Part shown: positions 53,404 to 62,631 of the stretch, one piece after another
Numbering within the stretch: the stretch's first letter is position 1
Layout: each line of letters opens with the position of its first letter
Source of the DNA: Carboxylicivirga marina
GTDB lineage: Bacteria; Bacteroidota; Bacteroidia; Bacteroidales; Marinilabiliaceae
Assembly: GCF_016612505.1 (NCBI RefSeq)
Contig: NZ_JAENRR010000002.1
Span: forward strand, 1-64,000
Reading direction: 5' to 3'
Length of the DNA stretch: 64,000 nt
The notes under the pieces: model-generated
What the model was told of the DNA's origin: nothing
The model's database searches: none
Seen by the model: the letters and a program-made list of their open reading frames with translations, nothing else
Made by a program: the position numbers and the translations under genes

Positions 53404-53441
53404 AACCGATGTCATCGCTTTATGCGATGACATCGGTTTTT
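53404..53441. terminator. 15-bp perfect hairpin with a T-tract
   Basis: AACCGATGTCATCGC (53404-53418) and GCGATGACATCGGTT (53424-53438) are perfectly complementary with a TTTAT loop and T-tract. Its CGATGTC core recurs in the tandem array that starts 9 bp later, so it may be part of the same structure rather than a simple terminator. Confidence 0.65.
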
Positions 53442-53449
53442 AACGATAT

Positions 53450-53743
53450 CCAAGCTCTTCAACGGTACTTTTGAATGGTTCAGAGCTGTCACCAAGGCCC
53501 GCAAAGCTATCGCCAAACCATTCGGCGGCGTCTCTGGAATGTGCGTAGACAGCTACGAATGACGTAGAGATAGCTCTATGCTTCTCGGCGATGTCTTTGA
53601 ATAGTTTAGAACTGCCTTCGAGGCTTGCGAAACTGTCGCCGAATCATTCGGCGATACCTCTGAGCGATACAGAGCTACCTTTTTTCTCTACGGCGATGTC
53701 TCCAAATCATTTAGAACCACCTTCAGGTCTTCCGCCGATACCT
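53450..53743. repeat. Tandem array of fourteen degenerate 21-bp units
   Basis: The segment divides exactly into 14 units of 21 bp, most ending in a variant of GCGATGTCT or GAGCTACCT; examples are CCGAATCATTCGGCGATACC (first 20 bases of the unit at 53639) and CCAAATCATTTAGAACCACC (53702). Alternate units share GGCGAT or TTTAGAA text. The plus frame starting at 53450 stays open except for one TAG (in the unit at 53534), reading heptads such as KLSPNHS; the minus frame has two stops. No start codon or intact ORF exists. MITE copy B begins 3 bp after the array. Confidence 0.85.
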
Positions 53744-53746
53744 CTA

Positions 53747-53985
53747 ACCCGGATTATGTATTAGAATGTCGTCATGAACATTGAAAGTGCAATAATTGCG
53801 TAAGGCGAATACAAAGTCAAGTTTACTTGAACTGTGTTGAGCAAAGCAATAATCAGAACCTAATAAAACAAGGTTTTATCGAAGCGAGGCATAGCACCGT
53901 TCTGATGAGTTGAGATGAAACAACGAAGTGACTTGTTTTGAAGCAATTTCAATGTGTAATAGATTTTCTAATGCATATTGCGGGT
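53747..53985. mobile_element. MITE-like element, copy B (longest)
   Basis: The 239-bp element begins ACCCGGATTATGTATTAGAA and ends with its inverted partner (TTCTAATGCATATTGCGGGT). It matches copy A (9636-9803) except for about 71 bp in the middle, bounded in B by AATAA repeats, so A is an internally deleted form. There is no clean target duplication (CTA left, TTA right). No ORF is present. Confidence 0.85.
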
Positions 53986-54077
53986 TTAAGAGATTCACCC
54001 TTATCGCCACTTGTTTTCTTGTTTAAATCATTGCGTTTCTTATTTTTACAATATACTAATCAGTAATCTATGAAAAG

Positions 54078-55184
54078 ATGAAGAAACTATATGTAATACT
54101 CCTCTCAAGTATATTTTGTGTCAGTACGTTGCTGGCACAGCAAAATGCTAATAATATTGAATTGAGGATTAAGCAAACAGCACAACGCAAAAACATTCTG
54201 ATTCCAAACATCGAAGGTTATCAAACATTAAAGGGCGACTTTCATATTCACACTGTGTTTTCAGATGGATTGGTTTGGCCAACAATTAGAATCCAGGAGT
54301 GCTGGGCTGAAGGAATAGACGTGATGGCTATTACCGATCACCTGGAGTATCGTCCGCATAAAGCATATATGCAAAAGGGGCACAATCACTCTTATGAACT
54401 AGCCATAAATGAGGCAAAAAAACACAATATCTTACTAATTAAAGCTGCCGAAATAACTCGTGAGATGCCACCCGGACATTTAAATGCTTTGTTTATTAAT
54501 GATGCCGATGCACTTCATCACAAGAAGGTTGAAAAAACATTTGAAGAGGTAAAAGAACAGAATGCCTTATTGTTGTGGAACCACCCCGGATGGAAAGCGC
54601 AGCAGCCCGATACCTGTTTGATTTATGAAGTACATCAGAAGCTCATTAAGGAAGGACTGGTGCAGGGAATGGAAGTGATGAACTATAACGAATGGTATCC
54701 AATTGTCCTACAATGGTGTATTGATTATAATCTGGCTGTTTTTGCCAATAGCGATATACATGGTGTTACGGGTTATGTATATGATGTAAAGCATGCTCAT
54801 CGTCCAATGACTTTGTTATTTGCAAAAGAGAGAACACAAAAAGGGGTGCGAGAAGCGATTGAGTCAGCACGCACTATCGCCTGGTTTGATCAGCAATTAG
54901 CCGGGCCCGAAGAATTGATAAAGCAGTTATTTAAGGCTTCGGTGACGCTTAAACCAGCTTTTCATACTGATGATAAGCATGTGTATATGGAGCTAAGCAA
55001 TTCAAGCGATATGCAATTTGAATTTATCAATGAAACCAAAAGCAATGGAGCTCCAGCAAATTTTACGCTTCAGCCCCGCAAAACGATTGTTGTTCGTTTA
55101 GCTAAAAGTAGTAAAGCATTTAAGGTCACCCTTGATAATTGCCACATCGGAATGGATAAAAAACTACAAATAGATTTAATGTAA
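54078..55184 (+). CDS. Exported PHP-domain phosphoesterase (Sb-PDE-like)
   Basis: The 368-residue protein has a signal peptide (MKKLYVILLSSIFCVSTLLAQ). PHP metal-binding motifs are all there: GDFHIHTVFSDG, MAITDHLEY, the Glu in AAEIT, HLNALF, WNHPGW and NSDIHG. This is the exported Sb-PDE type phosphoesterase; the natural substrate (phosphodiester or phosphotriester) is unknown. Residues about 290-368 form a beta-rich C-terminal extension. A terminator follows at 55260. Confidence 0.9.
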   Translation: MKKLYVILLSSIFCVSTLLAQQNANNIELRIKQTAQRKNILIPNIEGYQTLKGDFHIHTVFSDGLVWPTIRIQECWAEGIDVMAITDHLEYRPHKAYMQKGHNHSYELAINEAKKHNILLIKAAEITREMPPGHLNALFINDADALHHKKVEKTFEEVKEQNALLLWNHPGWKAQQPDTCLIYEVHQKLIKEGLVQGMEVMNYNEWYPIVLQWCIDYNLAVFANSDIHGVTGYVYDVKHAHRPMTLLFAKERTQKGVREAIESARTIAWFDQQLAGPEELIKQLFKASVTLKPAFHTDDKHVYMELSNSSDMQFEFINETKSNGAPANFTLQPRKTIVVRLAKSSKAFKVTLDNCHIGMDKKLQIDLM

Positions 55185-55259
55185 AGTTAATTGGCAGTGT
55201 TTTGCTTCCATTGTTTAGAAATTTTTAGTGTTAATTATTAACTGCTTAAACTAAAATAG

Positions 55260-55290
55260 AAAGCCACCTTGCTTGCGGGTGGCTTTTGTA
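55260..55290. terminator. Terminator (shared hairpin, variant copy 4)
   Basis: AAAGCCACC (55260-55268) pairs with GGTGGCTTT (55278-55286); the stem matches copies 1-3 but the loop reads TTGCTTGCG. It lies between convergent genes. Confidence 0.8.
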
Positions 55291-55291
55291 C

Positions 55292-55741
55292 TTAAAAATG
55301 GCTCGTATGACCATGGGTTATAACCCAACCTCCTTTTTTATTTTCCATTATTAAGGTAGCAATCCAATTCACCACTGTTTCATCCTGATCTTTCATCTTT
55401 ACTTTCTCTGTACCTTCCCAAATACATATGGCATTGTATTGATTGATAGCATGAACAGTGTATGATTGACTGATTATTTTAACTTGTTCGCGGTTTTGGA
55501 AATAATCGCTGTAGACCTGTTTAAGTTCGGTGAAATTGAGTTGTTTTCCATCAGCGATATAGGTAAAGTCATCACTATCTGACCAAAACGACATAGACTT
55601 ATCGAGGTTTTTGTCCACTGAGTATTCAACGAGGGATTGGATTGTTTTTTCAACTTCTTTCTGTACTTGCGTGTTTTGTGCTTGCAGGCTTTGCAAAAGA
55701 AGCAGGCTAAGCATTGCCAGATAAATTGCTAATAATTTCAT
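55292..55741 (-). CDS. Exported SnoaL-like/NTF2-fold protein
   Basis: The ATG at 55741 starts a signal peptide (MKLLAIYLAMLSLLLLQSLQ); 149 residues. The remainder fits the DUF4440/SnoaL-3 type NTF2 fold: VEKTIQSLVEYSVDKNLDKS, MSFWSDSDDFTYI, LKQVYSDYFQNR, AICIWEGTEKV and GWVITHGHTSHF. Such domains bind small hydrophobic ligands or act as simple lyases. The partner and ligand are unknown. Confidence 0.82.
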   Translation of the reverse strand: MKLLAIYLAMLSLLLLQSLQAQNTQVQKEVEKTIQSLVEYSVDKNLDKSMSFWSDSDDFTYIADGKQLNFTELKQVYSDYFQNREQVKIISQSYTVHAINQYNAICIWEGTEKVKMKDQDETVVNWIATLIMENKKGGWVITHGHTSHF

Positions 55742-55826
55742 GATAAGTTGTTTATAGGTGAAAAAGCAAATATAATTCTGATAGTATGCTAATGTCAAAT
55801 ACGAAATGATTAGTTATTAAATAAAT

Positions 55827-55861
55827 AAACCCACCCGGAAACCATTTATCCGGATGGGTTT
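55827..55861 (-). terminator. Terminator of the carboxypeptidase-regulatory-like lipoprotein gene
   Basis: AAACCCACCCGGA (55827-55839) pairs with TCCGGATGGGTTT (55849-55861), one mismatch. On the minus strand it lies 21 bp after the stop at 55883. Confidence 0.75.
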
Positions 55862-55882
55862 ACTCATTATTAACCTAAACCT

Positions 55883-57172
55883 CTATTGTTGTTCTTTAAC
55901 TATAAACAGTCCCATTTGATCTTCACTAACCGAGATGAGTTTCCAAAGTGTTGGTTCTTTGGTATCGTCTTTACTGGCATATATCTTCCAGCGATAAACC
56001 ACATCGTATTCCAGGTTAGCAATACTAGCCATGCCATCTGAATTGTAAACAATGCTTGTTGCTTCGATACTTATGTTTTTAACAGGCAAGGCTCCGTCAT
56101 TATTAAACCCACCCCAAATAACATTACCATTGGCATCAGATACTTCTATCACATAATCACTGGTGCTTGAATAAGGTGTCCATTCAAAGGTTGGCGTAGT
56201 GCTAGAAATTTCAACAGGTACCGTTGTGCTAAGTTCATTTGTTGGCCTATTAAGTGTAACAGCACCGGTTAAGCTAAAATTAATCACTGAGGCACTACCG
56301 CTTGCGTTTAACATTGGTTCGCCGTTTTTTATGATCCAATCGGGGTCAACCACGTAAGTGTCATTTTCAAAGGAGGCCTTCACCAGGTATTCACCATTAG
56401 GTATGCCACTCATCGAATACGACATATTTTCCGACATATCAACTAAACCAGGTATTGGCTCTCCGGTAGCTGGATGTAATAAATTAACATTCACATCTTT
56501 TCCTTCAGTAGCCAGGAAGGTTAATGTACCACTTAAGCTGCTTGAGGCATCTGCCGTAAGAATGATGTCACCAACTGAATTGGTGTTGGCTGTAACGGTA
56601 ACACTTACAGGTGTTGCATTGTGGTCTACTATAAAAGCTGTTGTTGAGTATGTGCCTGCCGGAAGGTTGTATATAAAGTAATTACCGTCTTTATCGGTAG
56701 CAGCTGCATATCCCATGTCGCCCATAGAAGCAACCACATAGGCACCCATCACTCCATTGCCACCAACGCTTACCTTACCAGTGATAGAGCCACCATCAAC
56801 CACATCGCTTGGTTCCATTTTAAAATCATTCACCGATTCACTTCCTTCGCTAACTGTAATGTTTAATGGAGTTACACCTGCAGGCGGATTATTGTTATAC
56901 CCTTGTTTAAATAATTTCAGGTAAAACATGCCAGGCTCAAGAGTAACTGAGTATTTCCCTTCGGCATCAGTTTTTATGGTTGCGCCAACCGCTTCGTTGG
57001 TGGTAGCGTCAAAAAGCATAATACTTACATCGGGTAGTGCAGTGTTAGAATCAGCATCCGTCACCATGCCTTTTATTATACCGGTTGTTGGTCCATCATC
57101 ATCATCATCATCATCATTACAGCCTGAGAAAGCCACGACCAATACCAATAGAAGTCCAAAAATCTTTTTCAT
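55883..57172 (-). CDS. Surface lipoprotein with carboxypeptidase-regulatory-like repeats
   Basis: The ATG at 57172 begins a lipoprotein signal (MKKIFGLLLVLVVAFSGC), giving 429 residues. Straight after Cys comes N-D-D-D-D-D-D-D, encoded by an (ATC)n run at about 57099-57118; this acidic stretch is the lipoprotein export signal for surface display. Two or three CarboxypepD_reg/SdrD-B-like modules follow (IIKGMVTDADSNTALPDVSI, GKVSVGGNGVMGAYVVAS, LSGTLTFLATEGKDVNVNLL), then a fibronectin-like C-terminus with PTFEWTPYSSTSDYVIEV. It is probably adhesive or structural. Confidence 0.85.
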   Translation of the reverse strand: MKKIFGLLLVLVVAFSGCNDDDDDDDGPTTGIIKGMVTDADSNTALPDVSIMLFDATTNEAVGATIKTDAEGKYSVTLEPGMFYLKLFKQGYNNNPPAGVTPLNITVSEGSESVNDFKMEPSDVVDGGSITGKVSVGGNGVMGAYVVASMGDMGYAAATDKDGNYFIYNLPAGTYSTTAFIVDHNATPVSVTVTANTNSVGDIILTADASSSLSGTLTFLATEGKDVNVNLLHPATGEPIPGLVDMSENMSYSMSGIPNGEYLVKASFENDTYVVDPDWIIKNGEPMLNASGSASVINFSLTGAVTLNRPTNELSTTVPVEISSTTPTFEWTPYSSTSDYVIEVSDANGNVIWGGFNNDGALPVKNISIEATSIVYNSDGMASIANLEYDVVYRWKIYASKDDTKEPTLWKLISVSEDQMGLFIVKEQQ

Positions 57173-57469
57173 AATACAGCGTTTAGTAATTTGATTAGTA
57201 ATAAAAAACAATCTCTTTTTTTTAACGAAACAGCAAGTTAAGGCGAGCCATTTAAGATGGCAATAGCTAGTTAGATTTTTTTAATCTGTAGCTTTATGAA
57301 AGTAACATGGTCTGTAAAAAAAGGTTCATAAGGTAAAGGTTGACTAATTATTATTGTAATAATTGACTGCTAATAAGGTATTAATAAAGAACAGCCAAAG
57401 CGTGTATAAGCTCTTTATCTGGCTTTTCCCCAAAATACTCCCTAACTTATTTGAGCAGAAACCGGCAAG

Positions 57470-58294
57470 ATGCTTAACAAAAAATACCGACATAGTATTG
57501 TAATCGACAATCACGAAATGGTTTATTACCGTTGTGGCCAGGGTGACCCAATATTAATGGTGCACGGTATTACTACCTATTCGTTTATCTGGCGCAACCT
57601 ATTTCCGTATCTCGAAGATAAATATGAGTTAATTATTGTGGATCTGCTGGGCTGTGGAGATTCAGATAAGTCAATTGACATTGAGTTTTCATTAAAAAAT
57701 CATGCCCGCATTTTAGCTGAATTGCTTCGGGCGCTTCATATTCCTAAAGTTCATCTGGTTGGGCACGATGTGGGCGGAGGTATTTGTCAAATAATGGCGG
57801 TGCGCTATGCTGAGTTGGTATTTAGTTTGACAGTGATGAATACGGTGGCGTATGATTTTTGGCCTGTACAACCCATTATCACCATGCGAACCCCCATCAT
57901 CAGGCAACTGGCAATGGCTACTCTTGATTTGGGAGCTTTCAGGTTTATTGTCAAGCGGGGCTTGTATTATCAGGCCCGCTTAGATAAAGAACTGATGGAT
58001 TGCTTTTGGTACCCCATGAAAACCAGTGCCGGTCGAAAAGCCTTTTTGTATTTTGCTCATTGTTTAAACAATCAGGATCTACTTGAAATATCTGATGAAT
58101 TGGCTTGTTTAGAGATGCCTGTAATGATTATTAGAGGCGACAAGGATGTGTATTTAAGCCAGCAAATAGCCGAAAGGCTGCACAAGAATATTAAAACAAG
58201 TATGTTAAAAATAATCCCTACAGCAGGGCATTTTTTGCAAGAAGATGAACCTGCTTTGATTGCAAATTACTTACACACATTTATTAAGCGCTAG
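57470..58294 (+). CDS. Alpha/beta hydrolase coupled to a histidine kinase gene
   Basis: The 274-residue cytoplasmic protein has an oxyanion loop MVHGITTYSFIWRNL, a nucleophile elbow VGHDVGGG with Asp100 (the Asp-nucleophile form seen in haloalkane dehalogenases and epoxide hydrolases) and His254 in AGHFLQEDEP. It ends FIKR with stop TAG at 58292-58294, and the kinase ATG follows directly, so translation is coupled. The substrate is unknown. A role linked to the kinase, as in RsbQ-RsbP of Bacillus (an alpha/beta hydrolase with a PAS phosphatase), is an attractive analogy. Confidence 0.85.
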   Translation: MLNKKYRHSIVIDNHEMVYYRCGQGDPILMVHGITTYSFIWRNLFPYLEDKYELIIVDLLGCGDSDKSIDIEFSLKNHARILAELLRALHIPKVHLVGHDVGGGICQIMAVRYAELVFSLTVMNTVAYDFWPVQPIITMRTPIIRQLAMATLDLGAFRFIVKRGLYYQARLDKELMDCFWYPMKTSAGRKAFLYFAHCLNNQDLLEISDELACLEMPVMIIRGDKDVYLSQQIAERLHKNIKTSMLKIIPTAGHFLQEDEPALIANYLHTFIKR

Positions 58295-60040
58295 ATGAGT
58301 GATTATTTGGACAAAATACGAAGGCTTGAACAGCGAATAAAAGCTCTTGAAGAGGAGAATAATTCCCTTTCTAATCGGGTTGAGGAGATGTTGTTACTTA
58401 GCCTTATCAACGAGAGTTTTGAGTCTGTTTCTGATGAAAGAGTACTCTTGTTATCAGTGCTTGAGAAAATATCAATACTTAAAAACATCCCCTATTGCGC
58501 TTGTTTCGGATACGACACTAAGCACTGGAAACCTATCGTTCAATATTGCTCTTTATTTAGTAAAGAACCCTGTGAAGGAACCTTATTATTGTCGGAGGAT
58601 TTGGCGCATGAGTTTATAAGCGAATCAATAGTACGATTTTCAGTAGAAGACCGCCCCGATGCTTTTCAGTTAAGTGGATCATCACGCCTTTTTATCCCGA
58701 AGGAGTTTCTGGCCATCACTTTTCACACACGCACTCTCAAAAATGGGGTCTTCATTTTTATTAGTAATGGCAATACTAAAGATCCATTTTCTAAAGATCT
58801 TCATCCTTTTCATCAGGTTATCCAAATCGTGATTGATAAATGGGATCGCATTAGCTTGATGGATGAGTTACATGAGCTAAACCTACAACTTGAGTATCGC
58901 GTCAAAGACCGAACGCAACAGCTCGAACAGGAAGAAGAAAAGTATCGTCAACTGTTTAATCTGGCCAATGATGCCATCTTTTTATGGGAACTGCATAAGG
59001 AGGTGGTGCTTGGGTGCATTGAGATGAATGATGCAGCCATAAAAATGACAGGTTATCATGAAAAAGAGCTTATAAGGGCCAATCCCCTCACATTGCTTGA
59101 TGATGCGTATAGCCATGAGGAGAGGCAGCAGCTTGTAAGCTACTTTATGCAAGCCCGGTCGATTTATAAGGCCCGGATAAAAACCAAGAGAGGAATCTTG
59201 CCTCTGGAAGTTCATACACGACGATTTGGTGATGGTGACAAACAATACATTATAGCAGTAGCTCGTGATATATCGGAACAGTTGGCCTATGAGGCAAGTA
59301 TCGTCGAAGCCCTTAATAAAGCTGTGGAATCAGAAAAACTCAAATCAGCATTTTTGGCCAATATGAGTCATGAAATTCGTACACCTATGAATGCCATTGT
59401 TGGCTTTAGTGAGCTTTTAAGTGAAGATGTAATGACTGAGAGTGAAGTGAAAATGTATGCCGATATCATCTTTAAAAATAGTATGCATCTGCTAAACCTG
59501 ATAAACGATATTGTAGATTATTCAAAAATAGAAGCCAAACAGGTCAAGATTTTCAACAGTGCTGTTAGTATAAACGAATTAATTTCTGATTTGTCCATCA
59601 ATATGATATCTCTTCTTCATAAATCAGGAAAGAGCCACATTGATGTTTTAACACATTCACCACTAAACGATGCCGATGCCACAATAGAAGCCGATGGTAC
59701 ACACCTGCGACAGATTCTCTCAAATTTGGTAAACAACGCTATAAAATTTACTGATAAAGGTTTTGTTGAACTGGGGTATCAGTTGAGAGATGATCAAATA
59801 GAATTTTTTGTACGAGATACCGGAATGGGTATTAAAGCAATTGACCAGGATAAAATATTTGAACGGTTTGTGCAAATCAGAGACAAAGATGCGGTGAATG
59901 TAGGCGGTACTGGTTTAGGGCTGGCCATTTGCTCCAATCTGGTTCAAAAAATGAACGGACAAATGTGTTTGGATTCTACTCCTGGAGAAGGCTCGACTTT
60001 TTATTTTACGATACCATACACTAAAACTCAGTTGTCGTAG
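58295..60040 (+). CDS. PAS-domain sensor histidine kinase
   Basis: The 581-residue protein has no membrane helix. Order: coiled coil (1-35), a GAF-like region (about 40-190), coiled coil (200-215), PAS (about 218-335, EEKYRQLFNLANDAIFLWE), HisKA with phospho-acceptor His359 in ANMSHEIRTPMNAI, and HATPase with the N box in SNLVNNAIKFTDKG, G1 DTGMGI and G2 GGTGLGLAI. It probably senses a cytoplasmic signal. No receiver or regulator is encoded next to it. Its start overlaps nothing but adjoins the hydrolase stop. Confidence 0.93.
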   Translation: MSDYLDKIRRLEQRIKALEEENNSLSNRVEEMLLLSLINESFESVSDERVLLLSVLEKISILKNIPYCACFGYDTKHWKPIVQYCSLFSKEPCEGTLLLSEDLAHEFISESIVRFSVEDRPDAFQLSGSSRLFIPKEFLAITFHTRTLKNGVFIFISNGNTKDPFSKDLHPFHQVIQIVIDKWDRISLMDELHELNLQLEYRVKDRTQQLEQEEEKYRQLFNLANDAIFLWELHKEVVLGCIEMNDAAIKMTGYHEKELIRANPLTLLDDAYSHEERQQLVSYFMQARSIYKARIKTKRGILPLEVHTRRFGDGDKQYIIAVARDISEQLAYEASIVEALNKAVESEKLKSAFLANMSHEIRTPMNAIVGFSELLSEDVMTESEVKMYADIIFKNSMHLLNLINDIVDYSKIEAKQVKIFNSAVSINELISDLSINMISLLHKSGKSHIDVLTHSPLNDADATIEADGTHLRQILSNLVNNAIKFTDKGFVELGYQLRDDQIEFFVRDTGMGIKAIDQDKIFERFVQIRDKDAVNVGGTGLGLAICSNLVQKMNGQMCLDSTPGEGSTFYFTIPYTKTQLS

Positions 60041-60129
60041 AAAAAGATGGGACTGTAGATATTATCATGCTAAGTATTGCGTTATCATTTTTTTATTAGT
60101 TTTATTACGAGCTATTAACCAGTAAACCA

Positions 60130-62631
60130 TTGCCATTGAACGCTAGAAAATTATTATCAGTTGTAGTATGTGTCGTTGTATATGTCACGGCTTTCAGTAA
60201 TGATTCAGATCTTAAATTTCGTCACCTGACGGTTGATCACGGGCTCTCACACAATGGTGTAAAATCTATTATTAAAGACTCTCAAGGTTTTATCTGGATC
60301 GGTACATTTGCAGGTTTGAATCGTTATGACGGTTATGAATTTCAAAGCATCCATAGTTATGGCGACGGTGATTTATTACTAAGTAGCGATAATATAAATT
60401 GTTTGTATGAAGATTCGAAGAAGAATATATGGATTGGCACATTAGGAGGTGGCCTGAACAGATTAAACAGTATCAGGGACAGTATCAGCTATTTTTACCA
60501 TAAGCCAGGTAATAATAGTATAAGCTCAAATAATATTACTGATATACTTGAAGATGAGGCAGGCATTATATGGATTGCCACAAGAAACGGTTTAAACAAG
60601 TATGATCCAGAGAATAACACTTTCGAGGTTTTTAACACCTCTAATGGATTATCAAATGCATTCATTACATCCTTAGCGATCGAGAAAAATGTTATGTGGG
60701 TAGGTACTTATGGAGGAGGTGTAAATTTACTAAACATGGATTCCAATAGCATATTAAAGATAAGGCAATTGGATAATGTCTTGGGAGAAGAGGAAGTGCT
60801 GGATATTGTGATTGATCAAAATAAGTTTGTATGGATGGCAATACAGGATAAGGGTTTATGTCGGTTCAATCAGTATGATAAACAGTGTAAACAATTCTAC
60901 GGTAGTAATGATATTAAAGGTTTCCATGAAAATGATACTCCTAGAGACTTAGTCTTGGACAATAAAAATAGGATTTGGTTTACAAGTAATCGAAGTGGTC
61001 TCTTCTGTTATGATCAAACCATACCTTCTTTTTTTAATTACAAATTAAACCAATCTGAAAAGGTAGGTGTTAATTCATGTTCTTTATCAACTATTTTAAT
61101 TGATGATATTGATAATCTGTGGGTTGGTAGTTATAGGCAAGGTTTGTCTATTTGCAAAATGCAACAGGATAATATTATTCATCTGGATAGTGATGATTAT
61201 GGCAATAGTTCAATGCGAAATAATGATGTTAATTCAATATTCGAAGATTCAGATGGAGATATATGGCTTGCTACTGAAAATGGCTTGAGTCGACTGGATG
61301 GTGATTTTAACAACACTAGAACATATACGACGATAGATGGACTTGTTGATAATACTATAATGACAATTAGTGAAATCAATAATGAATTATGGTTGGGTAC
61401 ATATGCCGGTGGCATTAATATTTTTAATAAAGAGCTGAATGTTTTCCGAAGCTTTGAAACAAATCAGGATCAGCTACCATCTTTATCAAGTGATTTTGTT
61501 AGAACTATCTATAAAGATTCAAAAGGATTGATATGGATTGGAACCATTAGAGGAGGCATTAATGTATATAATCCAAAAACACAAGAGATTGTTGTTTATG
61601 CATACTCAAGCGATAAAATTAAACCTGTAAGTAGTAATAATATCTTTTCATTTATTGAGGATAAGGACGGGAGTATTTACGTTGCAACCAATGGAGGTGG
61701 TGTAATGAGGTATAACCGAAAGAAAGATGAATTTACAGCTTTTATGTTTAGACCATTTGATGACAATAGCTTATCGAATAATATGGTGAGGTGCCAGTTG
61801 ATTGATAGTAAAGGTGTTTATTGGGCTGGCTCTGATTATGGATTAAATGAGTTTAATCCCAATGGTGAAATATTTACATCGTATTACAAGGAAGATGGTT
61901 TAGCTAGTAATTCAATCGTTGGACTTACAGAAGATGATCACCAAAATCTTTGGATTACGACTCAGCATGGAATCTCAATTTTTAATTTAAACACAAGACT
62001 CTTTACTCACTTTTTTGTGGAAGATGGTTTACAAAGTAATGTCTTTAATTACAATGCCATCGTCAAGCTGAGAAATGGCAACATAGTTTGTGGAAGTGAT
62101 AATGGGATAGAAGTTATTGATGGAGATAATCAGCTAGAAGCCAAAAAACCGAAGCCAGTTGTAATAACAGGGTTGTCAATATTGAATCAAAAGATAAATC
62201 ATGGCATTGCTACCGATGGTCGCCAAATATACAAGGGAGAATTAAGCAAAACCAAACAACTGAATTTATCTCATAAAGATAAAATACTTGAATTAAGCTA
62301 TTCAAATCTTGAATATCTTAGTACTAAGCTCATAAATTATCAATACAAAATTGATGAGTTACATGATGAATGGATTGATCTTGGTAATAAAAACAGGATC
62401 TCCTTTCATAATTTGAAACCAGATGATTATACTTTAAAAATTAAATCGATTATTGCTAACAGAAATCTTGAAAGTGAGGAAACTGTTCTTTATATCAAAA
62501 TTAAGCCTCCTTTCTCAACATCTCCTTGGCTCTATGTCATCATTGTTTTAGCTGTAGTTTCCATTGCCTTCGTACTATATTTCTATGACAATCAAATCAA
62601 CCAAAAGTCAAAGAACGAAATCGAATCCTAA
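60130..62631 (+). CDS. Two-component-type propeller protein without kinase domains
   Basis: The 833-residue protein starts at TTG 60130; no ATG or GTG lies in frame before the signal peptide (LLSVVVCVVVYVTAFS), and a TAG precedes at 60097. About fourteen Reg_prop repeats (W-I-G-T-x-x-G-G-L-N-x-Y/F type) form two propellers, followed by a Y_Y_Y domain (about 710-795) and one membrane helix (PWLYVIIVLAVVSIAFVLYF). It ends 20 residues later, where hybrid two-component sensors would continue with kinase and regulator domains. It may work with a separate kinase. Its last 4 bp overlap radA. Confidence 0.88.
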   Translation: MPLNARKLLSVVVCVVVYVTAFSNDSDLKFRHLTVDHGLSHNGVKSIIKDSQGFIWIGTFAGLNRYDGYEFQSIHSYGDGDLLLSSDNINCLYEDSKKNIWIGTLGGGLNRLNSIRDSISYFYHKPGNNSISSNNITDILEDEAGIIWIATRNGLNKYDPENNTFEVFNTSNGLSNAFITSLAIEKNVMWVGTYGGGVNLLNMDSNSILKIRQLDNVLGEEEVLDIVIDQNKFVWMAIQDKGLCRFNQYDKQCKQFYGSNDIKGFHENDTPRDLVLDNKNRIWFTSNRSGLFCYDQTIPSFFNYKLNQSEKVGVNSCSLSTILIDDIDNLWVGSYRQGLSICKMQQDNIIHLDSDDYGNSSMRNNDVNSIFEDSDGDIWLATENGLSRLDGDFNNTRTYTTIDGLVDNTIMTISEINNELWLGTYAGGINIFNKELNVFRSFETNQDQLPSLSSDFVRTIYKDSKGLIWIGTIRGGINVYNPKTQEIVVYAYSSDKIKPVSSNNIFSFIEDKDGSIYVATNGGGVMRYNRKKDEFTAFMFRPFDDNSLSNNMVRCQLIDSKGVYWAGSDYGLNEFNPNGEIFTSYYKEDGLASNSIVGLTEDDHQNLWITTQHGISIFNLNTRLFTHFFVEDGLQSNVFNYNAIVKLRNGNIVCGSDNGIEVIDGDNQLEAKKPKPVVITGLSILNQKINHGIATDGRQIYKGELSKTKQLNLSHKDKILELSYSNLEYLSTKLINYQYKIDELHDEWIDLGNKNRISFHNLKPDDYTLKIKSIIANRNLESEETVLYIKIKPPFSTSPWLYVIIVLAVVSIAFVLYFYDNQINQKSKNEIES

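Noticed and set aside
53450-53743. CRISPR array
   Set aside because: Units are contiguous 21-mers without spacers and are degenerate; there are no cas genes.
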